Assembly: GCA_039933315.1 (NCBI GenBank)
Contig: JBDTOI010000019.1
Location: 1 to 34,677, forward strand
Reading direction: 5' to 3'
Length of the DNA: 34,677 nucleotides
Source: DASXRU01 sp039933315
GTDB taxonomy: Bacteria; Acidobacteriota; Blastocatellia; Pyrinomonadales; Pyrinomonadaceae
Shown: piece by piece, positions 23,849-32,400 of the stretch
Layout: each line of letters begins with the position of its first letter
How positions within the stretch are numbered: position 1 is the first letter of the stretch
Program-made: the position numbers and the translations under genes
The notes under the pieces: model-generated
The model's database searches: none
Told to the model about the DNA's origin: nothing
Seen by the model: only the letters and a program-made list of their open reading frames with translations

Positions 23849-24792
23849 TCGAACCTGTTGCGCTCTCGGAGGCGATGCGCGAGGTGGTTCGCCTCGCCGA
23901 ACGGGTTGCGGCCACGGATGCGAACGTCCTTGTTACCGGTGAGTCAGGCGCGGGCAAAGACTCGCTGGCGCTTTTCATCCATTCGCGATCAAACCGCGCG
24001 AACGGGCCTATGGTGAAAATCGATTGCGCCACCCTGCCCGCGGATCTGCTCGAAGCCGAGTTGTTTGGTTATGAGGCCGGTGCCTTTACGGGCGCGACTG
24101 AGGCGAAGCCCGGCCGGTTGGAAGCCGCCCACCGGGGTACGATGGTGCTGGATGAAATCGCCCACCTCTCAATCGGAGCGCAGGCCAAGCTGTTACGCCT
24201 GATCGAAGCGCGTGAATTCGAAAGACTGGGCGGCCGCCGCACGATTAAGGTAGACGCGCGATTGATTGCCTTGACGAATGTAGAGCTGGAAGATGCCGTC
24301 AAGCGCGGCGTTTTTCGCGAGGATTTGTTTTATCGCCTGAATGTGGTTCGCCTGACGCTGCCGCCCTTGCGCGAACGCCGCAAGGACATCCCGGCTCTGG
24401 CGCGTATTTTTTTGACAACGTTCGCCAGCAAACACGGTCGCAAATCACAGACCCTGACTTCGGCCGCCCTGGCGCTTCTGCAGGACTATGATTTTCCCGG
24501 CAACGTGCGCGAGTTGGCGAACACGATAGAGCGCGCGGTGATCGTTTCGCGCTCCGAGCAAATCGACGCCGCGGATTTGCCGGAGGCTTTGCGTTTGTCG
24601 GTGGCGGCGCAGGCAAGAGGTAACCGGCGGCGGACCCTGGCGGAAGTAGAGGATCAGTACATCAGCGAAACGCTTACGGCCACCGGCGGCAATAAGACTG
24701 AAGCGGCGCGCATACTCGGCATCAGTCGCAAGAACTTGTACGAGCGGCTGGCAAGGATGGCAAAAGCAAGTGGCACAGACTTCAGTCTGTGA
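23845..24792 (+). CDS. Sigma-54-type AAA+ activator without receiver domain
   Basis: The 315-residue product is a bacterial enhancer-binding protein cut down to its core. Walker A is GESGAGKD (32-39). The sigma-54 contact loop GAFTGA (79-84) is intact. Walker B is MVLDEI (100-105), the arginine-finger region is FREDLFYRLNV (157-167), and a Fis-type helix-turn-helix lies at about 265-305 (GGNKTEAARILGISRKNLYERLARM). There is no receiver, GAF or PAS domain, so the input signal is unknown. It starts at a GTG overlapping the rsfS stop. Its last residues (about SGTDFSL) and TGA stop are encoded by the F-type repeat. Confidence 0.9.
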   Translation: MIEPVALSEAMREVVRLAERVAATDANVLVTGESGAGKDSLALFIHSRSNRANGPMVKIDCATLPADLLEAELFGYEAGAFTGATEAKPGRLEAAHRGTMVLDEIAHLSIGAQAKLLRLIEAREFERLGGRRTIKVDARLIALTNVELEDAVKRGVFREDLFYRLNVVRLTLPPLRERRKDIPALARIFLTTFASKHGRKSQTLTSAALALLQDYDFPGNVRELANTIERAVIVSRSEQIDAADLPEALRLSVAAQARGNRRRTLAEVEDQYISETLTATGGNKTEAARILGISRKNLYERLARMAKASGTDFSL

Positions 24793-24976
24793 TGCCACGC
24801 TGAGTTTCAGACTTGATCGAGGTTACGATTCTTGCTGCCAACGCAGTGTTAACGGCAGGGGCATCACAGACTAAAGCCTGTGCCACCACGCTGACATGTA
24901 GACTTGACCGAGGTTACGACTCTTGCTGCCATGCATTGTTAACGGCAAGGGCATCACAGACTGAAGTCTGTGCCAC
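24768..24976. repeat. F-type palindromes in tandem, copy 3 (activator-rlmH)
   Basis: Three 18-bp palindromes of the CACAGACT family lie at 24774-24791, 24865-24882 and 24955-24972. The last two are ends of a roughly 91-bp direct repeat (24795-24886 and 24886-24976) sharing CCACGCTGA, GACTTGA, CGAGGTTACGA, TCTTGCTGCCA and GTTAACGGCA. The first palindrome lies in the end of the activator gene, and the last ends 4 bp before the rlmH ATG. Confidence 0.9.
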
Positions 24977-24979
24977 CTG

Positions 24980-25441
24980 ATGCGGATACGGTTCATCTGG
25001 ACGGGAAAGACGAAAGATGCGCGGTTGCGGGCGCTGATTGAAGAGTATTTGAAAAGGCTTTCGCGATTTACCCGCTGCGAAATTTCCGAACTGCGCGAAA
25101 GCCGCGCCGGCAAAGATGGCGCTGGCATCGAAAAGGATGGCAAGCGCATCTCAGACGGGCTTCCTTTGGGCGTTTTGACAGTTTTGCTGGACGAAAGTGG
25201 GCGCGAATGGAGCTCGACTGAGTTGGCCCGCGAGCTGCAGCGCTGGGAGCGCAGCGGAGCAAAGGAAGTAGCGATTGTCATCGGCGGGCCAAACGGCGTC
25301 TCTGGTGCAGTCACCGCCCGCGCCAAAGTGCGCTGGTGCTTGACCCGGCTGACGCTGACGCATGAGATGGCACGAGTGATTGCGGTCGAACAGATCTACC
25401 GGGCTTATACGATTGTCAACGGGTTGCCCTATCAGAAATGA
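24980..25441 (+). CDS. rlmH: 23S rRNA (pseudouridine1915-N3)-methyltransferase
   Basis: RlmH methylates pseudouridine 1915 in helix 69 on assembled 70S ribosomes. The 153-residue product has LDESGREWSSTELARELQRW, the knot segment VAIVIGGPNGVSGAV, and LTLTHEMARVIAVEQIYRAYTIVNGLPYQK. The usual ending is PYHK/PYHR; here the histidine is glutamine. The ATG follows the F-type repeat by 4 bp, with no Shine-Dalgarno sequence. It is often linked to rsfS and nadD, as here. Confidence 0.93.
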   Translation: MRIRFIWTGKTKDARLRALIEEYLKRLSRFTRCEISELRESRAGKDGAGIEKDGKRISDGLPLGVLTVLLDESGREWSSTELARELQRWERSGAKEVAIVIGGPNGVSGAVTARAKVRWCLTRLTLTHEMARVIAVEQIYRAYTIVNGLPYQK

Positions 25442-25465
25442 ATCGGAGGGTCTCTGAAGAACACA

Positions 25466-25834
25466 ATGGACAAGAGGAAAACTAAAACTTACCACGACAA
25501 ATTACAGAGCCGCCGCGAGGGTTTGGTCGGCCAGGTTCAGGAAGCCGAAGCTTACAGTCGCGAACGCGATTCGGAAGCGACGCAGGATCCGGCTGATATG
25601 GCGGCAAATGCCTACACCAAGGAATTGCTGGTTTCGATGTCGGCAAATGACCGGCGGATGCTGGAGTCAATCGACGAAGCTCTCGAGCGGATCGAGCGCG
25701 GCAAATATGGCAAGTGTATTCACTGCGGTTCGCTGATTTTGGAGAAGCGCCTGCAAGCGGTGCCGTGGGCGCGCCACTGTCTGCAATGCCAGGATTTGAA
25801 CGAACGCGGGCTGTTGCTGCAGGACGAAGAGTAG
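25466..25834 (+). CDS. DksA/TraR-family zinc-finger protein
   Basis: Family members bind the RNA polymerase secondary channel and modulate rRNA promoters; whether this one does is inference. The 122-residue product has a helical N-terminal part with an acidic segment (SEATQDPADMAANAYTKELL), then the zinc finger C84-x2-C87 and C105-x2-C108 (CIHCGSLILEKRLQAVPWARHCLQCQ). It lacks the classic DxxDxA tip of E. coli DksA; DPADMA at 41-46 may be the equivalent. GGAGG is rather far upstream (25445). A terminator follows. Confidence 0.9.
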   Translation: MDKRKTKTYHDKLQSRREGLVGQVQEAEAYSRERDSEATQDPADMAANAYTKELLVSMSANDRRMLESIDEALERIERGKYGKCIHCGSLILEKRLQAVPWARHCLQCQDLNERGLLLQDEE

Positions 25835-25866
25835 TAGTCGCGCGGTATTTCAGCGTGACATAATCG

Positions 25867-25907
25867 CGGCCTTCCGGGCTTGGTGCTCTGGAGGCCGTTT
25901 TTGTTTT
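25867..25907 (+). terminator. Rho-independent terminator after the DksA-like gene
   Basis: CGGCCT (25867-25872) pairs with AGGCCG (25892-25897), extended by an inner CC/GG pairing, and is followed directly by TTTTTGTTTT (25898-25907). It lies 33 bp after the stop codon. This is the clearest intrinsic terminator in the window. Confidence 0.8.
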
Positions 25908-25910
25908 CCT

Positions 25911-25988
25911 AAGATCTCAAATCTCAAATCTAGGATCTGAGATATCTGAGATCTCAAATTTCAGATCTCAAATTTCAGATCTCAGATT
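25911..25988. repeat. B-type heptamer array/hairpin (before comF)
   Basis: Heptamers such as GATCTCA, AATCTCA, AATCTAG, GATCTGA, GATATCTGA, GATCTCA, AATTTCA, GATCTCA, AATTTCA, GATCTCA, GATT. CAAATCT-type words on the left pair with AGATYTG-type words on the right. The array ends 5 bp before the comF ATG, leaving it without a Shine-Dalgarno sequence. Confidence 0.83.
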
Positions 25989-25993
25989 CTGCC

Positions 25994-26746
25994 ATGTCCC
26001 TCAGCGCGCTCGCCAGTCAGCTCTACGATGCCACGCTCGCTATCGTCTATCCGCAAGCCTGCGCGGTCTGCGGTGACAGCGTCGAGTCACGAGCCGGTGG
26101 CATAGCGTGTGCGCTCTGTTGGGAAGCCACACCGCTGTTGAGTGGGAGTGAAATCCTCTGTGGGAAGTGTGGGCGGATCTCCCATGGCAAGATCGCCGAC
26201 GAGAAAAGGGAGCAGGTGCATTGCGGTTTTTGTGATGACGATGCCTTTACAGCAGCACGCTCGTGTGGAGTTTATGAAGGTGCGTTACGCGCGTCCCTGC
26301 TGGAGCTGAAACGGAAGCCGCAGGTGCCCCAGCGTCTGGCAAGCCTTTTGGCGGCAGCTTGCCGGCGACCGCCGCTTACCGAGTCGACGATGATTGTCCC
26401 CGTGCCACTTCATCCCGAGCGCCAACATGAGCGAGGTTTCAATCAGGCGGCGATACTGGCGCGATCGGTAGCGAAGTTCAACGGTTTGCCGGTTGATGAT
26501 CATTCCCTGGTCCGTTTGATTCACACGAATCGTCATCGCACGGGCATGGACGCGCGGGCGCGCCGGGAAAGCGTGGCCGGTGCTTTCGCAGTTAAGCGGC
26601 GACGATCAGTTCAGGGCCAGCGCATTCTGCTGGTGGACGATGTGTTCACCACCGGCGCAACTGTTTCGGCCTGTTCCGCCGCGCTGATCGCAGCGGGAGC
26701 AGAAAAAGTGTTCGTGCTCACCGCGGCCCGCCCGCAGACTTACTAA
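25994..26746 (+). CDS. comF: ComF-family phosphoribosyltransferase-like protein
   Basis: ComF/GntX proteins are linked to DNA uptake and DNA use in competent bacteria; the biochemical role is not settled. The 250-residue product has four CxxC pairs (C23/C26, C39/C42, C56/C59, C77/C80), i.e. two zinc ribbons. A phosphoribosyltransferase domain follows with VPVPLHPERQHERGFNQAAILA and the PRPP loop ILLVDDVFTTGATVSAC. The length is typical. It starts just behind a B-type array and ends before the RAYT region. The strand order is + then - (RAYT). Confidence 0.93.
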   Translation: MSLSALASQLYDATLAIVYPQACAVCGDSVESRAGGIACALCWEATPLLSGSEILCGKCGRISHGKIADEKREQVHCGFCDDDAFTAARSCGVYEGALRASLLELKRKPQVPQRLASLLAAACRRPPLTESTMIVPVPLHPERQHERGFNQAAILARSVAKFNGLPVDDHSLVRLIHTNRHRTGMDARARRESVAGAFAVKRRRSVQGQRILLVDDVFTTGATVSACSAALIAAGAEKVFVLTAARPQTY

Positions 26747-26785
26747 TTTACCGGCAACAGCCCTCCCAGAGCGAAATCTCATTAA

Positions 26786-26846
26786 CACCTAACTTCAGTT
26801 AGGTGGCAAAAGCTTCCCTACTCCAGTCGTAACCGTTTTAACGGTT
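26786..26846. repeat. REP-like hairpin pair left of the RAYT gene
   Basis: Palindrome CACCTAACTTCAGTTAGGTG (26786-26805, 9-bp stem) and AACCGTTTTAACGGTT (26831-26846, 7-bp stem). The second abuts the transposase stop codon. The same two hairpin types, in inverted order, recur on the other side of the gene. The remaining 26747-26785 shows no feature. Confidence 0.85.
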
Positions 26847-27290
26847 TCAATCGTCATACCATTTCAGGCCATATCTTTTAACAAACAATTCAAACTCCTG
26901 ACGGAATGTCTTCTTGTGATGATGTTTCTCCTGGCCAGCTATATAGGCTGCCACTCTTTCAGCGTGTGAATGAGAGACTGAGAAAGCTCCGTAGCCTCGA
27001 CCCCAGTAGAACTTCCCGCGTAGTAGCCGTTGTTGATTGATCCAATGAGACGAGCTTCCCTTCAGCAGTTTCACCACCTCCTCAATGGACTTGGTGGCAG
27101 GAAGGTCGATGAGGGTATGCACATGTTCCGGATTGAAGTAGTTGATCTTCATGTAGATACCTTTCTTAAGTGAATAATCGGTTAAGAACCGAGATGCCTC
27201 CACGGCGGCAGGCTTCGTCAGCATTGGCTCGCGATCAAGTGTGGTCCAGATTAGGTGAAGCCAACAGCGTGAGTACGAGTGTAGTGACAT
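26847..27290 (-). CDS. REP-associated tyrosine transposase (RAYT, IS200-like TnpA_REP)
   Basis: RAYTs are single-copy, domesticated IS200/IS605-type HUH nucleases thought to spread REP hairpins. The 147-residue product has LHLIWTT, the metal-binding HVH at 56-58 (NPEHVHTLIDLP), WGRGYGAFSVS and the catalytic tyrosine Y116 in AAYIAGQEKHH, all hallmark motifs. The start at 27290 is chosen because AAGGA lies upstream at suitable spacing and the family starts near here; an ATG at 27338 would add 16 residues. No TnpB is present. REP-like hairpins flank both sides. Appears intact. Confidence 0.92.
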   Translation of the reverse strand: MSLHSYSRCWLHLIWTTLDREPMLTKPAAVEASRFLTDYSLKKGIYMKINYFNPEHVHTLIDLPATKSIEEVVKLLKGSSSHWINQQRLLRGKFYWGRGYGAFSVSHSHAERVAAYIAGQEKHHHKKTFRQEFELFVKRYGLKWYDD

Positions 27291-27347
27291 AGATTGAGGT
27301 CCTTTCGAGGTGTTGAACGAGCTTCTCCCCCTTTTCACATGGTCCTC

Positions 27348-27551
27348 GATGCGCCAGATAGACGTCGGAGGAGAAACCGTTGAAACGGTTTGCCGGGATT
27401 CTTGCTACAGGGGTCACCTAGCTGAAGCTAGGTGTTAATGAGATTTCCGAAGTAGGTGTCAGATGCGCCAGATATTTCCGAGGAGAAACCGTTGAAACGG
27501 TTGCCGAGATTTTTGCTTCGGGGGGGGCACCTAGCTGAAGCCTGTGTTAAT
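27348..27551. repeat. Tandem REP units right of the RAYT gene
   Basis: Two direct copies with a 114-bp period start at GATGCGCCAGATA (27348 and 27462). Each has AAACCGTTGAAACGGTT (27374-27391; 27486-27502) and CACCTAGCTGAAGCTAGGTG (27415-27434; decayed at 27528-27546), plus GTTAATG. Unit 1 starts about 57 bp upstream of the RAYT start codon, so it may overlap its control region. Confidence 0.87.
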
Positions 27552-27670
27552 GGAGAGGGCCCGTGTTGTAGGGTAGGTCGGTTAGCTCCGACCCGGGGAC
27601 CGCAGCTACACAGGCGGTTCTGACAACACCTTGGCTCACGTGCCGTTACATCCCTCGTTGTCTCAAACGT
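27552..27670. other. Intergenic stretch between REP units and the iminopeptidase gene
   Basis: No gene seen. A hairpin GGTCGG/CCGACC with a 6-base loop lies at 27576-27593. GTGTTGT (27563-27569) and ACAACAC (27623-27629) could pair around it. No convincing -35/-10 pair or ribosome binding site was found. Confidence 0.5.
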
Positions 27671-28651
27671 ATGGCGAAGTTAGAATCTGACGCCATGACC
27701 CAACTACGAACACTCTATGATCCGATCGAGCCTTACGATGTGGGGCGGCTGAAGGTGTCGCCCATCCACGAGATTTACTACGAACAGTGCGGCAACCCTA
27801 AGGGCAAGCCGGTGGTATTTCTGCATGGCGGGCCGGGCGGCGGGATCGTCCCCGAGTACCGGCAGTTTTTTGACCCGAAAGCCTATCGCGTCGTGCTCTT
27901 TGATCAGCGTGGCGCGGGCCGGAGCACACCGCACGCGAGTCTGGCAGACAACACCACCTGGCATCTGGTCTCCGATATCGAACAACTGCGCGAGCATCTC
28001 GGCATTGATAGCTGGCAGGTGTTTGGCGGCTCGTGGGGCAGCACGCTGTCTCTTGCCTACGCGGAAACACATCCCGACCGGGTGCGCGAGCTGGTCTTGC
28101 GCGGAATCTTTCTCTGCCGGCCAAAGGAGATTCACTGGTTTTATCAGGAAGGAGCGAATGCGATTTTTCCCGACGTGTGGGAGGAGTATCTGAAAGTTAT
28201 TCCCGAAGCTGAACGCGGCGACATGGTGAGCGCGTATTACAAACGGCTGACCAGCGACGACCAGGCCGTGCTCCTGGAAGCCGCGCGGGCCTGGAGCATC
28301 TGGGAGGGCAGCACTTCGAAGTTGTTCTTTGATTCCGAGTCGATTGAAAAATTTGCCGACGCGGAGTTCGCGAAGGCCTTCGCGCGCATCGAGTGCCATT
28401 ACTTCATGAACAATTCGTTTATGAAGACCGACAACCAGCTAATTGAGAACGTCGGCAAGATCCGTCACCTTCCCGGTGTGATAGTGCAGGGACGCTACGA
28501 TGTGGTTTGTCCCATGATGAGTGCGTGGGAACTTCATCGCGCCTGGCCGGAAGCGGAGTTGCACATCACTCCCGACGCCGGGCATTCCATGACCGAACCG
28601 GGAAACATCAGTGCTTTGGTTGAAGCAACGGATCGGTTCAGAGATTTGTAG
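27671..28651 (+). CDS. pip: Proline iminopeptidase, alpha/beta-hydrolase family S33
   Basis: Releases N-terminal proline from peptides in the cytoplasm. The 326-residue product has HGGPGGG at 52-58 (oxyanion loop), DQRGAGRSTPHA, the nucleophile elbow GGSWGS with S121, D277 (QGRYDVVCP) and H305 (DAGHS). The N-terminal LYDPIEPYDVGRLKVS is typical of PIP. The start could also be the ATG at 27695, closer to the family start; neither has a ribosome binding site. Its TAG stop lies inside the left arm of a perfect inverted repeat. Confidence 0.92.
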   Translation: MAKLESDAMTQLRTLYDPIEPYDVGRLKVSPIHEIYYEQCGNPKGKPVVFLHGGPGGGIVPEYRQFFDPKAYRVVLFDQRGAGRSTPHASLADNTTWHLVSDIEQLREHLGIDSWQVFGGSWGSTLSLAYAETHPDRVRELVLRGIFLCRPKEIHWFYQEGANAIFPDVWEEYLKVIPEAERGDMVSAYYKRLTSDDQAVLLEAARAWSIWEGSTSKLFFDSESIEKFADAEFAKAFARIECHYFMNNSFMKTDNQLIENVGKIRHLPGVIVQGRYDVVCPMMSAWELHRAWPEAELHITPDAGHSMTEPGNISALVEATDRFRDL

Positions 28652-28770
28652 GGGCGGCACTCCGTGGCCGCCCCTATGGTCGGATTCTTGTCATGTCGAC
28701 GTCCATGGTCACGCTGAAAGGGGGCGAGTCAAATTCAAAAGAAGGGGCGGCCACGGAGTGCCGCCCCTAC
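28648..28770. repeat. Perfect 28-bp inverted repeat spanning two convergent stop codons
   Basis: The left arm 28648-28675 and the right arm 28743-28770 are exact reverse complements, 67 bp apart. Each arm is itself a palindrome (AGGGGCGGC, 8-base loop, GCCGCCCCT). The outer end of each arm is GTAGGGGCGG; the TAG is the stop codon of pip on one side and of the racemase gene on the other. It could also act as a two-way terminator, though no T-run follows. Confidence 0.92.
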
Positions 28771-29456
28771 GAGAGGGCCTCTTTTAGGGCGGCTTGAGCC
28801 AGCAAGCGGGTGGAATCCAGCAGGGGAGTGGCAACGTCTTCAGGTTGCAGGATCAGAGGTATCTCGGTGCAGGCCATAACTACTGCGTCACAACCCGCCG
28901 CGGCCAATTCGTCTACTGAGTGACGGAAGTAGTCCTTCGTTGAATCCTTCAGCGTGCCTTTAACCAACTCGCCAAGAATGTAACCATTGATCTCCATTCG
29001 CTGCTGCGGCTGCGGAATAACAACCTCGATGTTCCGCTTCGAGAGCACGCTGGGATAAACCTTTCCCTCCATCAGGAATTTGGTTCCCAGGACCCCGAGC
29101 TTCGCATAGCCCCGCGCTTTGGCCGCCTCTCCTACCACCTCAACGATGTGCAGCCAGGGAATTGGTGACCGTGGTTCGAGATATTCAAACGCCTCATGGG
29201 CGGTGTTAGCCGGACAGATCGCAAAATCAGCGCCCGTCATTGCCACCTTATTGACTGACTCAAGCAGCAAGTCGGCCACCTTCTTCCATTCTCCCTTTGA
29301 AGCAAAGGGCAGGTAATCGGCCAGAGGCAAAGAGTGCATCGTTATCTCTGGATGGCGATGCTCGCCCATTACTGCGGCGGCCTCGGCACAGATTGTTTGG
29401 TAACAGAGAGCGGCGCCTTCGTGACTGACGGTAACGATGCCGATGTGTTTAGCCAT
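28767..29456 (-). CDS. Aspartate/glutamate racemase-family protein
   Basis: The family interconverts L- and D-amino acids with two cysteines and no cofactor. With the ATG at 29456 the product is 229 residues, starting MAKHIGIVTVSHEGAALCYQ. Candidate catalytic cysteines are C81 (AICPANTAHEAF) and C196 (VMACTEIPLIL). Here the first cysteine sits three residues before Asn of NTAH, not directly before it as in classic aspartate racemases, so substrate is uncertain. An upstream ATG at 29492 lies inside the kinase gene. The start overlaps the kinase stop (ATGGCTAA), implying coupled translation. Confidence 0.85.
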   Translation of the reverse strand: MAKHIGIVTVSHEGAALCYQTICAEAAAVMGEHRHPEITMHSLPLADYLPFASKGEWKKVADLLLESVNKVAMTGADFAICPANTAHEAFEYLEPRSPIPWLHIVEVVGEAAKARGYAKLGVLGTKFLMEGKVYPSVLSKRNIEVVIPQPQQRMEINGYILGELVKGTLKDSTKDYFRHSVDELAAAGCDAVVMACTEIPLILQPEDVATPLLDSTRLLAQAALKEALS

Positions 29457-32400
29457 CCAGGTGTCTTTTGAGAGTTGTTCGACCACTTTCAAACTTAAGA
29501 AAGCGCCGTACCTCCGTCACGAACTTAGGCCAGGCCGGCTCGCTTTCGAGTAACAAATGGTTCCGGCCTTCCAGCGGTACAAAGCGCGCTCCCGGGATCT
29601 TGGCCGCAAGTAAACGTCCCTCTTCAAAGGGCACCTGAAGCTCATCGCGGCAATGCAAGACCAGGGTGGGAACTTTTACCTGGGAAAGGAGATCCAGCAC
29701 ATCGATTTGGCCCAATTCATGTTCGAGTCGGGCGGCATTATCGGGTGAAGTACAGATCCGGTGCAGATCATTGAACCAGCGCCATTGCTCCATCGACCCG
29801 TCGGGTACGTACTGGGTTGACCAGAGTTGCCGGAACGCCGGATTATTCTGGCCCCATCCCAGCTTTATCAACTTGTACTGGGCCTCGCGTCTTTCGATGT
29901 CTTCAGGTACTCCGCGTTTGGCCCAACCTCTCGCGTAAGAACCATAGAGAATCAGGTGAGACACTTTCTCCGGATGACGAACCGCGTAGGCGATTGCGAC
30001 CGGACCGCCCTGGGAAATCCCCAGAATAGGGAAGCGGTCCAGGCGCAACGAGTCCACCACCGTCTCCAGATCCTGCACGAACGATTCAAAGGAAAAGTTT
30101 TCTACGTCCCAGTCCGAGAGCCCATTTCCTCTTTCGTCATATCGCACCAACAGGTGGTCGCGCGCAAATTCCTCAACCACATGCTTCCAGATTGGACTCT
30201 GCCAGTCGAACTCGAGATGATTGAGCCAGTTCGCGGCCTTAACCAGCGGCGGACCATCGCCGACGGTGGCATAGGCAATGCGAACGCCATCGCCAGTCGT
30301 GCAGAAACGGATTTCCTGTTCCAGCGGGACGGATGAACGGATACTTTCACTTGCCGGCGTCAGGGTACCCGACTTAGCAACGAATTCATTTTGCTGAGGC
30401 AGGCCGAGGCGGCGCACCAGGTCTGTGAATCGCGGGTCCAAACGGAGGCCGTCGAGGCGAGGGTCAACTTTCAAGTGAATGATCTTGCTGTCACGATCTT
30501 CATACGCCTTTTCCAGAAACTGGAAGGCCTGGTCATTCTCGCCCAAGCCGACGTGGATTAGTGCTATGTCATACGGTGAACAGCGTCCTCGTTCTGATGT
30601 TTGCCGCAGCTTATTCATTATGTGCCGGGCTTCTTCTCTGCTGCCCGAAACCGCGTAGGCGTGCGCGAGTGCCGCTGAGATCTCTTTGTTGCCGCGAGAA
30701 AGTTGTTTTGCCCTTTGGAGTTCTGCGATGGCCTCCTCGAACATACCCTTGCTCTCATAAGCCTGCCCCAGACGGTACCGCGCCCAGAAAAAGTCGGGAT
30801 CCAGCTCCAGGCTTTTGCGGCTCTCTTCGATCGCCTGGTCATATTGTCGTGCGAAGTAAAACGTCCAGGCCGCAACTGAGGTAATGATGAGCGATAGTGG
30901 GTCAAGCTTTTGCGCCTTCTTTATCTCGACGATGGCCTCGTCGATTCGCCCGACAGCCAGCAAATACTCCCCGAAAACGTTGTGCGCTGCTGCGTCGGCA
31001 GGATTCAGCTCCAGAGCGCGACCGATTCCTTGTTCGGCCTCGGCCCACTCCCAGTCATGCAACCTGGCATGTGCGAGCGCGGTATGCGCCTCGGCCAGCG
31101 TTTCGTCCAACTCGAGAGCCTTTATCGCGGCCGCCTGCGCTCGGCGAAGCCCTTCTGCGGAGGACATACCGTGGCGCGCAACGAGGATGGTATAGCAGTC
31201 AGAAATACCAGCGTAAGCTGCGGCATAGTCGGGGTCTTTTTCAATTGCCTGTTGGAAATACTCAACGCTTTGCCGGAGTCCTTCTTCGGTTCTCTTGTTC
31301 CAAAAGAACCGGCCCTTCAAGTAAAGCTGGTAAGCCTCAGGGTTTTCAGTGGGCCGCTTTGTCAGCCGATTCCGCTCGGCCGGGGTCAGCTTCAGACGCA
31401 GCTTTTCCGAAATCTCTTTCGCGATCTCTTCCTGCACCGCGAAAATATCTGAGAGCTCCCGAGTGTAGTGCTCGCCCCAGATTTGCGAGTCGTTGGCGAC
31501 ATCAATCAACTCCGCGGCAATCATTAATCCGTTCCCAGCCTGTCGCACTCTTCCGGTAAGCACGGCCCGGACCCCGAGTTGCTGCCCGATGTCCTGCGGA
31601 TCAACTTCTCGACCCTTGTAGCGAAAGACTGTGCTGCGCGCTACCACTCGCAGGTTTGGCAGCTGAGAGAGTGCGTTGATAATGCTTTCGGTAACCCCAT
31701 CGCTGAAATACTCCATATCCGGGTCGGCGCTCGCATTAGTGAGTGGGAGGACAGCCAGGGATTCGATCGCACCCGACTCTGCAAACCGGGACCGGGTCCG
31801 CTTCGACGAAACGGTCTCTAAACTACTTTGTGATTGAACATCGGGGCCTGGAGTTCTCGGCCTTACTGAAGCAGGAGTGAGACCGATGCGCCGTATGAGA
31901 TCCGTGAAGCGCGCGTCCGAACGTAACTGATCAAACATCGGCTCGACATTCAGGGTAAAGAAGTCAACCGCACGTGCTTCGTACGCTCGCTCAAGCCAGG
32001 CAAACGCCTCGTCTTTCTGCCTTAATCCGGCGTGGATTATGGCGAGGTGGTATGGCGGGACGTACCCTTGTTTCGCTTTCTGCTCGAGATCAGCGAGCAT
32101 CTGCCGGGCCTTGTCCCTATCGCCGGCTGCGGCATAAGCAAACGCCAGGTAAGACAAAGATTCGGTATTTCCTGGCGAGAGTTCACTTGCTGTTTGCAGT
32201 TCGCTGATAGCATCGGCGTACTTCTCTTTTTGCGTGTACGACCTTCCCAGATTGATATGCGACAACCAGAAATTCGCATCCATTTCCAGTGTCTTCTTTT
32301 CCTGTCCGATGGTTTTGTCGTACTGGCGCGCGAAGTAAAAGGCCCGCCCTAAGTCCGCGTTGATGACGAGCGAAAGCGGATCAAGCTCTCCAGCTAATCC

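Noticed and set aside
26747..27670. Active IS200/IS605 insertion sequence
   Set aside because: There is no TnpB, and the motif set and flanking REP hairpins fit a RAYT better than a self-mobile IS.
28648..28770. Plain bidirectional terminator
   Set aside because: No T-runs follow the stems, and the nested palindromes with identical 28-bp arms look like a repeat element, although a termination role is still possible.
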